From Caprella mutica (lineage: Eukaryota > Arthropoda > Malacostraca > Amphipoda > Caprellidae): a stretch of DNA of 64,000 nt. The DNA lies in contig CANNZV010002561.1 in NCBI GenBank assembly GCA_947561585.1, positions 1 through 64,000 of the forward strand, written 5' to 3'. Position numbers and translations under genes: made by a program. Positions 22,891 to 33,065 of the stretch are shown one piece after another. Within the stretch, counting starts at the first letter, position 1, and the number at the start of each line of letters is the position of its first letter. Under the pieces are notes generated by a model that was not told where the DNA came from, searched no databases, and saw only the letters and a program-made list of their open reading frames with translations.

Positions 22891-23415
22891 AACTAGTTCT
22901 CAATGATGATAACTGGGACATAAAAGCTGAGCGATGATTGCAAAAATCGCTGCGTGCAAAGTATTAAACTAGTTCTCAATGATGATAACTGGGATATAAA
23001 CGCTGAGCGATGATTGCAAAAATCGCTGCGTGCAAAGTATACCTTTAAAATTTACATCATTATGACGTAAATGATCGATATTGAACTCATCTGAACAATA
23101 TTACATTATAAAAATATTTATCATTTAAATACTATCATTATCCAGCATTATCCAACTAGTTCTCAATGATGATAACTGGGACATAAACGCTGAGCGATGA
23201 TTGCAAAAATCGCTGCGTGCAAAGCATTAAACTAGTTCTCAATGATGATAACTGGGACATAAACGCTGAGCGATGATTGCAAAAATCGCTGCGTGCAAAG
23301 TATACCTTTAAAATTTACATCATTATGACGTAAATGATCGATATTGAACTCATCTGAACAATATTACATTATAAAAATATTTATCATTTAAATACTATCA
23401 TTATCCAAGAATGTC
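22891..23415. repeat. Nested direct duplication (about 262 bp, each holding a 76-bp doublet)
   Basis: The block 22891-23153 is repeated as 23154-23415 with very few changes. Each block begins with two 76-bp copies of a unit starting AACTAGTTCTCAATGATGAT and containing the hairpin AGCGAT...ATCGCT, then a single-copy tail with ATTATGACGTAAATGATCGA. The order of events is therefore a 76-bp tandem duplication followed by a 262-bp duplication of the whole. Confidence 0.9.
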
Positions 23416-23454
23416 CATATAGGTCAAAAGTAGGGTTGTGACCATATATGTACT

Positions 23455-23502
23455 TAAAATCATAGATCTAAGAAAATCATAGATCTAAGAAAATCATAGA
23501 CG
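23455..23502. repeat. Short tandem AAAATCATAGATCTAAG
   Basis: Two and a half copies of a 17-bp unit. Confidence 0.8.
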
Positions 23503-23603
23503 AAACGAAATGAAATGGTATCGAATAATATTTACAGCTGGTTTAGAACGGTTCAACAGTCTTTAATTCAATCCATCTATAATAATTGGAAGATTTATTA
23601 AAG

Positions 23604-23798
23604 TTGGGCCGAGGACAATTGGGCCCCGACAATTGGGCCTGTCGACAATTGGGCCCGCCGACAATTGGGTCCGCCGACAATTGGGCCCAGGATAATTGGG
23701 CCCAACGACAATTGGGCCCCGGATAATTGGGCACCGGACAATTGGGCCCCAGGACAATTGGGCCCCAAAACAATTAAGCCTAGAAAAAAATTGGGCAG
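23604..23798. repeat. Tandem array GGACAATTGGGCCCC
   Basis: About twelve units of roughly 15 bp, CGACAATTGGGCCCC and variants, decay toward the right end. The unit holds the palindrome GGGCCC. The inverted version lies at 24622-24720, so the two arrays bracket about 0.8 kb of AT-rich, non-coding DNA like the other repeat-ended elements. Open frames over it in both strands are repeat translations. Confidence 0.9.
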
Positions 23799-24621
23799 AA
23801 AACATAATATTGAAATGTTACCTTGTTTGTACTAGGGAAGTGACAATATTATCTTTTTATATGCTTTATATTTTCTAAAAATATGTTAATATTTTTTAAA
23901 TTCTATTCATATACTTGATAATGTATATATTAGCAAACCCCTTAATTCACATTTGGATGCTAATCTCATGTTTCAATGTAATGAAAACATTTCAGGTATT
24001 TAAATAAGTCTTATTATTTTGAATCATGTCATATGGATCCAATGCGTAGTGCTCATTGTCTGACAAAGACAAATATTTAGAAAAAAATGGATAAATTTTA
24101 AAGGTTTAACGTTACATTGAACAGTTGTTTGGATAAAATGAGATTATGAGAATACATTTTCTAATAATAATTCATAAACCTCTTCAATATTGAACACTGA
24201 ACAGCATTCAAATAATTCACGTTAACTTTAATTCAATTTGTATGTGCCAATAATTCCAGCATGTCTAAAATACCTACATCCTTATTTTCTATTGTTTCTT
24301 CATCTAAAATAGCTACATTCTTATTTTCTATTGGCTACATCCTAATTCATTTACTTCACAGGAGTTCACTGTATAGACTCATAGGGAAACTGTAACTAGG
24401 AAATTTGTTGCTTACATGACCTATCTCGGAACAGAAAATTATTGTAGTTTAAAAAAATATTAGTTTTTATTCATGAAAAATTATTATATTATTTATTTTA
24501 AATATGCTCAAGACTATATTTTTATACAAAACGCATATGGTCACAAACCCAGTTATTACAGTAGCAAGGGTCTTTAATTAAGCTAATTCAGTAAACTCTG
24601 AAAAAAATTGGAATATAATAT
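23799..24621. other. AT-rich DNA between inverted arrays
   Basis: Non-coding. It holds a small duplication at about 24255-24345 (phrases TAGCTACATCCTTATTTTCT and similar). Confidence 0.55.
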
Positions 24622-24720
24622 AATTGTCTCGGGGCCCAATCGTCTTGGGGCCCAATAATTGATCAGGGCCCAATCGTCGTGGGGCCCAATTGTCCTGGGC
24701 CCAACTGTCGGGGCCCAATT
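24622..24720. repeat. Tandem array GGGGCCCAATTGTCC (inverted partner)
   Basis: Six or so units, inverted relative to the array at 23604-23798. The right margin CAATTGAAGGGCAAAAATG and the following GTAGTGGTCT recur in inverted orientation at 27739-27770. Confidence 0.9.
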
Positions 24721-25603
24721 GAAGGGCAAAAATGTGTAGTGGTCTATTTGAAGAAAAGTGAAAAACACTAGTGGTGAAAACTATTTGGTCTATGTAGATA
24801 TATCAGTTCCAATTTCACCCTCCTGTGATAAAAAGCTTAGGGGATCATGTGCTCCAATAATATAGACCACTAAGTTTTCAGGAGTTAAGATACGCACTCA
24901 GTGATCTATGGTGACACTTGGCTCTATTATTTGTAACGCTGCCTCTGATTGGTCGACTGGATATTTTCTATGCGGAAGAAAATATTTCATTTTTTAGCCG
25001 AGACTGAAGTATTTTTATAATAATTAATTAATTAGCACATAGGGTGCAGATAAATTTATTTAGTGATTACTCATTCAGAGAACAAATTGTTTGTAATAAA
25101 ATATATTACTAGTATGATATCATACATACTTTTACTAAATTATTAGGCAATAGTGTTTACTAGGTATTTATTTAAAAATAGGTATGTACAACCTAGCTGT
25201 TATGTTTTAACAAAAAATTCTATGTGTCCATTCATTACTCAGGTATATTTATATTATAAATAGGTAGTGGGTACCTATATTTTAATAGGTGTATAATTTA
25301 TCTTATCTTCCTAATAAATGCAATAATTTTGTCTAGTTACACTTTTATTTTAGGTATTAAATTGAGTAATTGATGTGAATTATAGTACCCACCATAACTG
25401 CATTGTAGCCTAATTAATTTTATAAAGTAGGTAGTAGCTACCAAAAAATTGAAATACAATGAGAATGGTATTGAAAGAAATTGAAAACCTCTTACAAAAA
25501 AATTAACTGTACATAAATTTTTATGGCAATAAAATATAAAACACTATTTATTACATAACACCATTTATTTAGCTAGCAACTAAAGCTAATTTATGAAAAG
25601 TAT
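24721..25603. other. AT-rich DNA, inner part of a 3-kb inverted-repeat unit
   Basis: The first 70 bp (GAAGGGCAAAAATG, GTGGTCTATTTG, GGTCTATGTAG) are the inverted counterpart of 27710-27770. No gene was recognised. Confidence 0.5.
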
Positions 25604-25811
25604 AGGGTATGTTCCGAATTATCGGTCGGTTTCACATCTTCGGTCATATAAGAAAAACTGTATGATTATTTTGTTTTCTTATAATTGGTATCCGTGATAC
25701 CGGCAGGTTTCTTGGATACCAATTTAAATAAATATCAAATTATCATTATTATACAGTTTTTCTTATATGAATGCAGATGTGAAACCGACCGATAATTCGG
25801 AACTTACCCTT
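25604..25811. mobile_element. Palindromic MITE, GGGTAAGTTCC family
   Basis: AGGGTATGTTCCGAATTATC at the left and its near-complement GATAATTCGGAACTTACCCT at the right form inverted repeats of about 60 bp around a core of about 90 bp. Related, more diverged copies lie at 31887-32060, 39237-39415, 47383-47555 and 61653-61850. The element has no coding capacity. Confidence 0.85.
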
Positions 25812-27738
25812 TGCAGAAATACCTACCTCCATTATTTTTAACCTTGTTTTGTATAAGGTTTCTTAATTAGCTAGGTACTGATTAAATTATTTAGCTATCA
25901 ATTAACCAAAAATTTTAGTTTCTATATTATAAATTTAAATAACTACCTAGCTAGGTCTACCCAAATGCAAATATACTGCTCATGTACCTGAAAAATTTGA
26001 AATTTTTAATAACCAGGTTCATAAATATGATTATTACCTAATACATATATCTACCAACTAACTATAGTTAGTTGGTAGATGGTTTACATGGTTTTCTCGA
26101 AGTAGGCTCTTACTAAGAAGCCCAAGTATTTTGATTAATTATAAGAAATATCTAAAGAACTAAGAGGTAGCAAACATGATATCAATTTCTTTCTACTGAA
26201 AATAATATCAATATATTGAAACACTTCTCAAAAAGTCTGCTATCAAGTACTTTTAACAATCATAAATATGAAGGGTCTTTTACATATGAATATAAGCACT
26301 AGTTTAAAAAACTGGGAAAATCAGTCGATATGCTTTATAATTACTGTATAATTTAAGTCTTCAAAGTTAAATTTATTCATATTATTTGCTAAAATATTCG
26401 TTCCCGACCTCGTTATAACCAAGCTGATAATATTTTTTACATATAAATCAGTAATAAACTACTAAAGTGTCGGACTAATGAATAGTAACTGTAAACGGTG
26501 ATAGATTTTGTTACTAGATATTTTGCTCCCAGACGAACCTTTTTAATTTGAAAGGAATTAAAGACTTTAAATTAATTTTATATTTTGAAAATGAATTCTA
26601 GACTACAAATTATAACATAAAACAGACGTAGATTTATTTTCGAGAATTTAAAAACAAGCTATCAAATGTAATGAATGCTAGATTTCTTTATTGTGCAACT
26701 ATGGATAGATTGATATCTAATTGAAATTGTAATCTAATTATCTAAAACTGTTCACTTTTTATTATTTTGGTTTCCTCGTTCAGAATAAATTGTCGCAATT
26801 ACAATTAGCCTTAATTCAAAGAAAGTAGAACATATAAAGCTAACCTAATTGAAGATCATTGAGCATATTTTAAGGGATAAAAAGCATATTTCATAAAAAT
26901 ATTGTCACAACCCTAGTAATTATTTAAATGAATTATGCATAATTATTATACGCAATTATTTAAACTGATTCCATTTGAAGATATTGTTAAATGAATAAAT
27001 TTAATTCTGATCTTAAATTTATTCTCCTTTATTCAAATGAGAGTTTTTAATGTTACATATGAAAACATTAACCCTTTATTTAAATAGTTATGTTTATATA
27101 GAACAATTGGGGAATTGATTTGCTGATTGATTTTACTACTTAATATTTATTCAACTATGAATATCTTATTTAGCTTTTATTATTTTGATAGTTTAAATAT
27201 CTAATTAATAGGTACTCTGCTCATGTTATATTTTTTCATGATTTCAATCGTTAGATTTAATAGTATCACATTCCACAAAATTAATAATATATACTTGGAA
27301 TAATAAATTATGGTAGCTATAATAAAATTATCCCGATAATGTCATAAATGAATAATAATAAACTATTCACTTTTTAATCATCCCTTTAACTAAAATAATA
27401 ATCCACTAGAACAATATAAATTATTTATTAGAAGTTAAATAATACTAAGTTCACATAATAGTAACTTTTTGATATTTTCGAAATACTGCAGTCATCCCTA
27501 CACAATTTTCTATAGAATATTTTAATTTCACATTTTCTTGAAAATCTATCAGCCAATCACAGACACGCTTTCAAATCTCACATAAGCCACTTCATCATTT
27601 AATTTCATATACCATTTCACGAGCATACAGAGTCACAGAGTATTTACAAAGTGGACTATGCCACGTAATACACTTTGGATAATCAAGTGCAGAAGAGAAG
27701 AATGAAATGGTCTATGTACAAGAGCCACTTAACATACG
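25812..27738. other. AT-rich intergenic DNA
   Basis: Contains a perfect palindrome at about 26052-26082 (CTACCAACTAACTATAGTTAGTTGGTAG, given here only for its two arms CTACCAACTAA/TTAGTTGGTAG). No gene was recognised. Confidence 0.5.
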
Positions 27739-27797
27739 GTCATGTAGACCACTACCCATTTTTGCCCTTCAATTGTCCTGGGCCCAACTGTCGGTCC
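27739..27797. repeat. Inverted copy of the GGGCCC array margin
   Basis: AGACCACTAC and TTTTTGCCCTTCAATTG are the reverse complement of 24717-24745. They are followed by TCCTGGGCCCAACTGTCGG and GTCCAC. It defines the right side of a roughly 3-kb unit starting at 24622. Confidence 0.75.
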
Positions 27798-28489
27798 ACG
27801 AGTCATAAGTATGTCGATGCAAGTATTTCTATAGGTTTTTGCTTCTAAATGCGTTAACTAGTTCTTTATAGAATAATCAAAATACTTCCTTCACTACTGT
27901 CCTGGTACGTTGAGTTTAAAACAAGGCGATGAGCCATCTCCTTGTCTCTAATCTAACGAACCAGGACATCTATCTATTTCAAGAAATGATCCATAAATCG
28001 TATATATTTAATAAATTTTATGTTTCTATTATTGTAATCTATTATTTATAATGCCTCCCTTTGTAAACAGTTTTATTCTGTCCTAATACTTGTTTCACCT
28101 CACTTTATATGCGAGGCTTACATATGCTCTGTTTGTAGCCATTTAGTGATTATAGTTAGGAATCTGAATTTGCTTTTAAACCACACTTGCTCCAAATCTG
28201 AAGAGCTCTACAAATCTCTACCATTTCACTCTGAGCTTGAAGTATTACTCTGTAATGCTTTCAATTGCCGATATAGTATGCAGTTAATAGTGAATAGAAA
28301 ATATTTCTCTTTTTTTGAATTTTCATAACGTGAAGTGATACATTCTTCAATAACTCTAGTGTTGAATGATATATATGCATACTTGATATCTGATAGTCAT
28401 TTGGAATAATTTTGAAAGGATTTCAAAATCATTTTGGTAAACAGACTTAAAAATGAATACTAAGTAACTTTTCTAAGTTTTCAGTTTGT
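27798..28489. other. Intergenic DNA
   Basis: No recognised gene. The 60-aa frame at 28146-28328 has no family signature. Confidence 0.5.
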
Positions 28490-28687
28490 CCCAAATCCGG
28501 CTCAAAAATGCGAGTCAATTTGACTCATTCTAAGATTTTACTCAAAAACAAAAGTCATATTGACTCCTAATTCATAGTCAGATTGACTCAGGCAGAGTCA
28601 ATCAAGAAAAAAGACTCATTATTGGAGTTTTGCCAGCCGTGACTCAAGCTTTGAGTCAGGTTGACTCGCATTTTTTCTCAGTGTAGG
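28490..28687. mobile_element. Truncated TGAGTCA-rich MITE (inverted copy)
   Basis: This is the reverse-orientation partial copy of the element at 29010-29275, ending TTTTTTCTCAGTGTA. It is dense in GAGTCAATTTGACTC-type palindromes. Confidence 0.8.
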
Positions 28688-29009
28688 TGATATCTAGATG
28701 ATCGTTCTACCGAAAGGAAAGGTAATCAGATATGCTGAAGCCATAGAAGATTAAAGTGGTGTTCTACTCTTAAACTACCATTACCTCACGAAATTTTTTC
28801 TCTCTGGGTAGCGATTTTTAAACGAAACAATGAGGTAAAGAATAGCATAATTATGTTCATTATTTATTAATCTTATGTTGATCAATAATATTGAATTAAA
28901 TCAATTTAAAAATTAAATAAATTTAACTAGCAGTTTGTATCTCTGGCAATTACAATGAAATTTTTTAAAATTTAAAATAACAATTTACCCTTCAATATTC
29001 GGCGCACAT
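28688..29009. other. Spacer between the two inverted MITE copies
   Basis: AT-rich and non-coding. Confidence 0.55.
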
Positions 29010-29275
29010 ACACTGAGAAAAAAATGCGAGTCAACCTGACTCATCGCTTGAGTCAAGGCTTGCGAAACTCCAACATTGGAGTCGTTTTTATTGATTAATT
29101 CTACCTGAGTCAATTTGACTATGAATTAGTAGTCATTAGGAGTCATTGTGACTCTTGTTTTTGAGTAAAATATTAGGATGAGTCAAATTGACTCACATTT
29201 TTAAGCCGTTTTTGGGACAAACTTAAAACTCAAATTTTGAGTCAATTTGACTCGTACTTTTTTTTCAGTGTTCTA
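29010..29275. mobile_element. TGAGTCA-rich MITE
   Basis: Terminal inverted repeats ACACTGAGAAAAAAATGCGA (left) and TACTTTTTTTTCAGTGT (right) enclose about 230 bp packed with GAGTCAA and TTGACTC arms. Many arms contain TGAGTCA, the AP-1-type heptamer. It has no coding capacity. Confidence 0.8.
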
Positions 29276-29426
29276 ATAACAACAATTTTAGTATTCAAAG
29301 CTAAACCTATTATGTTTCAATTTTCATTGGAAAATATTTCGTTGTAAAAATTTAGTCATACCAGAATAATTTTGAAAATCATTCTACTTACTATAAATCA
29401 AACATATTTTAATGATAAATAAGGTA
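29276..29426. other. AT-rich spacer
   Basis: Nothing seen. Confidence 0.5.
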
Positions 29427-30044
29427 TACAGGGTGTCCGACACTTTTGTTGCCAAACTTTAACATAAGGTTGCATTCGTCGAAATAAACACTTTGTATTT
29501 CATGAAGGTATGGTCTAAAATGCTTAGTTAAAGAGTTACAAGGTTAGGAAAGTAGTATCTGTATCATTTACTATTATTAGTTAACATTATTTTTTTAATG
29601 TTGCAATAAGAAACAAAACACTTTCAACAGTAATTATTAGGAACTTAAGAAACATAATCTTATATTAGGTTACATGTTTTCGTTCCAACGTTTTTCCCTC
29701 AAGGATTCGTAAAACTCCTGGTGTCTTTACTCGCGTCCGCCAATCATTGGACAAACGTTTGAACGCCTGCATCGCAACAAATGGGAGGCAGTTTGAACAC
29801 ATTTTGTAAACATGTAACCTAATTAAAGATTAAGTTTCCTGTGCTCATAATAATTACTTTAAAAATGTTTTGTTTCTTATCGCAACATTAAAAAAATGAC
29901 GTTAACTAATAATAGTAAATGGTACAGATACTACTTTCCTAACCTTGTAACTCTTTAACTAAGCATTTTAGACCATACCTTCATGAGATACAAAGTGTTT
30001 ATTTCGACGAATGCAACCTTATGTTAAAGTTTGGCAACCCTGTA
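29427..30044. mobile_element. Short mariner-derived element with about 240-bp inverted repeats
   Basis: CAGGGTGTCCG (29429) and CAACCCTG (to 30042) are flanked by TA. The left arm 29440-29690 and right arm 29815-30035 are near-perfect reverse complements (for example GTTGCCAAACTTTAACATAA). The left arm has an extra 11-12 bp at the tip. The core keeps only the end of a transposase gene. This is a non-autonomous deletion derivative of a full element. Confidence 0.9.
29702..29809 (+). pseudogene. C-terminal remnant of mariner-like transposase
   Basis: The plus frame ending at TAA 29807-29809 reads TPGVFTRVRQSLDKRLNACI and then a tail with GRQFEHIL. This pattern (RTPGVF.RVR.SL..R...C....G..FEHLL-stop) closes many insect mariner-like transposases. 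The catalytic domain is deleted. It is an internal leftover of the parental gene between the two long inverted repeats. Confidence 0.75.
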
Positions 30045-30985
30045 TAATATGCGTTAAGTGTACAAAATTATTGTTGCATATTTGGACTAGCTATTAGCTA
30101 TTGTATATTATTACTTTATTAGTATAGGTTATTTTGATCATACACAGAGAAAAAAGTTTACTCATATTTAATAGGTCAACAATTTATGCTTTGAATCAAT
30201 TTATTAAGTGAGTTAGTTGAACTACATTCATGTTTTCACGTGTGTCAAACAACTATGACGTGGTGTGTCACCAAATATAGTTAATTCAAATCATTTTATG
30301 GATTGAATCAACTTACTATGAGAGTTAGAGTTACATTTTGGGAGTTTGAACATATGTTAAAACAACTATGACATATTGTGTTGAAGTAACTCACAAAGAT
30401 TGTTAATTCATTGTATCTGGTGTATGAATTAACTTACTATGAGAGTTGACGCTATTTTTTTAAAGTTTAGGTGCGAGTTAAATAAACTATGACATAGTGT
30501 GTTATAGTGACCCACAAAGACTGTTAATCCAGTATATTCTGCAGTGTATGAATTAACTTACTATGAGAGTTGGCGCTACTTTTTTGTAAGTTTAGGTGTG
30601 AGGTAAATCAACTATGACATAGTGTGATAAAGTAACCCACAAAGACTGTTTAATCCCATGTATCTGGTGTATAAATTAACTTACTATGAGAGTTGGTTTA
30701 GGTGCGAGTTAAATCAAATGAGTAAGTGGCAACTTATGCTTTCCTCAAAACCAATTAATCAGTTGACACTTTACAGTTCAAATCTTGTTTCAAGTGTGTT
30801 ACGTGTTGAATGTGAACGCTCCTCAATACCATTTTAGTTCAAGTGCAAACAATTGCGTTATATGCACTAAATAATATTATCGCTGCCGATCGATTATTAA
30901 TTATTAATTAATTCCAATAATACATAGATAAATGTCTGCCTAAATATTCTAAAATTTTGGAGATTGATAGGCTGGCAGCTACGTA

Positions 30986-31692
30986 GTTATTTGATTGTTT
31001 AATGACCTGGTAGAGGGGTTGGGGGGGGGGGGGTGGCACGCCCCCCAATATACATATGGGTGTAGGTCATAAGCCCCCCCGGTCAAGAGCCCCCCCGGTC
31101 ATAAGCCCCCCCGGTCATGAGCCCCCCTAGGTCATAAGCCCCCCCGNNNNNNNNNNNNNNNNNNNNNNNNNNNNNNNNNNNNNNNNNNNNNNNNNNNNNN
31201 NNNNNNNNNNNNNNNNNNNNNNNNNNNNNNNNNNNNNNNNNNNNNNNNNNNNNNNNNNNNNNNNNNNNNNNNNNNNNNNNNNNNNNNNNNNNNNNNNNNN
31301 NNNNNNNNNNNNNNNNNNNNNNNNNNNNNNNNNNNNNNNNNNNNNNNNNNNNNNNNNNNNNNNNNNNNNNNNNNNNNNNNNNNNNNNNNNNNNNNNNNNN
31401 NNNNNNNNNNNNNNNNNNNNNNNNNNNNNNNNNNNNNNNNNNNNNNNNNNNNNNNNNNNNNNNNNNNNNNNNNNNNNNNNNNNNNNNNNNNNNNNNNNNN
31501 NNNNNNNNNAATCAGTAATGAACTACAAAAGTGTCAATAAGGATTAAATAATATAGGTAAATAAGGATTTAAAAACAGGGGGCTCGTGACCGGGAAGGCT
31601 CTTGACCGGGGGGGCTTATGACCTAGGGGGGCTCATGACCGGAAGGGCTCTTGACCGGGGGGGGGGGCTTATGACCTACACCCGTTATTTGA
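30986..31692. mobile_element. Repeat-ended insertion (AGGTCATAAGCCCCCCCGG motif) with 9-bp target duplication and gap
   Basis: GTTATTTGA at 30986-30994 and 31684-31692 flanks an insertion absent from copy B, where the single empty site GTTATTTGA is at 47173-47181. The right end is an array of units like GGGGGGCTTATGACCTA, closing TACACCC. The left array (31059-31146) is the inverse, GGTCATAAGCCCCCCC. Bases 30995-31056, with a run of about 15 G, precede it. The middle 363 bases are N (31147-31509), so any internal gene cannot be judged. Confidence 0.8.
31147..31509. other. Assembly gap (363 N)
   Basis: Run of N inside the GC-rich inverted array; the gap size may be an estimate. Confidence 0.99.
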
Positions 31693-31886
31693 AGAGCTGA
31701 TTATCAGTATATAACTTTTCATAATAATAAATATTGATTACTGCCTTCCAGTTTGTAAACTGATATCCAAACTAATTTTCCTAAATTATTATATGTTAAC
31801 TTATGTAAGCATCATACCTACCTAGCTATTTTTTCAGTGTCAATACCTTCTACATAGGCTACGCAGTTACTGCGCTGTCCTCAGAT

Positions 31887-32060
31887 AGGGTAAGTTCCAA
31901 ATTATCAGGCGATTTCAAATTTTCGGTCAAGTATGGAATATAGTATACTGTATATAGGTGACTAATAGCTAATTAAAATAAAAGTTGAATAATTATTTTA
32001 TATAATTTTTCTTAGGCGATCGAAAATGTGGAACCATCCGATATTTCGGAACTTTTCCTA
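31887..32060. mobile_element. GGGTAAGTTCC-family MITE inside copy A
   Basis: AGGGTAAGTTCCAAATTATC on the left and CCGATATTTCGGAACTTTTCC on the right correspond to the 25604-25811 MITE ends, with a different middle. It is also present in copy B at 47383-47555, so it was there before the two copies separated. Confidence 0.75.
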
Positions 32061-32461
32061 GTATCTTAAGTAAAGTGGTCTGATAATCTATATATTTTAA
32101 AACTAGTTTGTCTACCTATAGGTAGGGTTACACAGATAAATTCAGTTCTTTAATTTCTGAATTGAGGCCCTATTAAGAGAGTCTCAAAATCATTCTGAAA
32201 TTAGTTTAGCTACATATTGAATTGCTGAATATCATATTAAGCTCAATTTATGATAGGTTCTATTTATTTCACGAATGCCTTGAAGCCATGATGGTTATTA
32301 ATGTTTCTGAGATAAGAGGCCGCAGTTAGTAAAAGTGCCCCAATTTACATATACTTGACTCTAGTTTTCTATGACCAGGAGAACTCCATCCAGGGAGGTA
32401 GTAGGAGGAGAAAAAGTCTGGCTACTGCTAACCGGACCGATATTTCAACCTAAACTAATAG

Positions 32462-32830
32462 TTGACATTTACTTAGTTTACTAGTAGTTGATATAACCAA
32501 CACGAGATGTTGATATAACTTACACGAGTAGTTGATATAACCTACACGAGTAGTTGATATAACCAACACGAGTAGTTGATATAACCAACACGAGTAGTTG
32601 ATATAACCTACACGAGTAGTTGATATAACTTACACGAGTAGTTGATATAACTTATATGAGTAGTTAATGTAACCTACACGAGTAGTTGGTATAACCTGCA
32701 CGATTAGTTTGTATAACCAACACGAGTAGTTGGTATAACCTACATGAGTAGTTGATATAACTTACACGAGTAGTTGATATAACCTACACGAGTAGTTGAT
32801 ATAACCTTGTTCTGTAGTTGTTTTATCCAT
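32462..32830. repeat. 22-bp array GAGTAGTTGATATAACCTACAC
   Basis: About 16 units, variants AACCAACACGAG and AACTTACACGAG, at the right side of copy A. Copy B has a longer version at 49345-49840. Confidence 0.9.
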
Positions 32831-33065
32831 TACATTTATTTGATTCAACCATCACGAGTAGTTTTGACTATCACAGGTAGTTGTTGTAACCATCGGGAAT
32901 TAAAAATAATCAACTCACATATCTGTTGTTTTAACTAACGTCAATTTAATTCATATTAAATAATACCTGCAACTCACCACGTAGGTAGGCGCACAGATAA
33001 ACCATAAAATTTAGTCAAAACAAATCAAATATGTTTTGATTCAACTAATCCTTTCTCTGTGTGTA

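Larger units (their letters stand above)
30141..33065. mobile_element. Large non-coding repeat element, copy A (contains assembly gap)
   Basis: It starts TACACAGAGAAAAAAGTTTA and ends CCTTTCTCTGTGTGTA, giving short inverted termini. Copy B is at 46308-50144 in the same orientation and is nearly identical over the shared parts. The left part has four to five diverged tandem units of about 115 bp (phrases TTACTATGAGAGTTG and CAACTATGACATAGTGTG). A GGGTAAGTTCC-type MITE block lies at 31887-32060. The right part is a 22-bp array, GAGTAGTTGATATAACCTAC, at 32462-32830. A 689-bp insertion with the N gap interrupts it at 30995-31683. No protein frame is conserved between copies. Confidence 0.85.

Noticed and set aside
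23543..23878. Three open frames over the GGGCCCAATTG array
   Set aside because: They are periodic pentapeptides from a 15-bp repeat on both strands.
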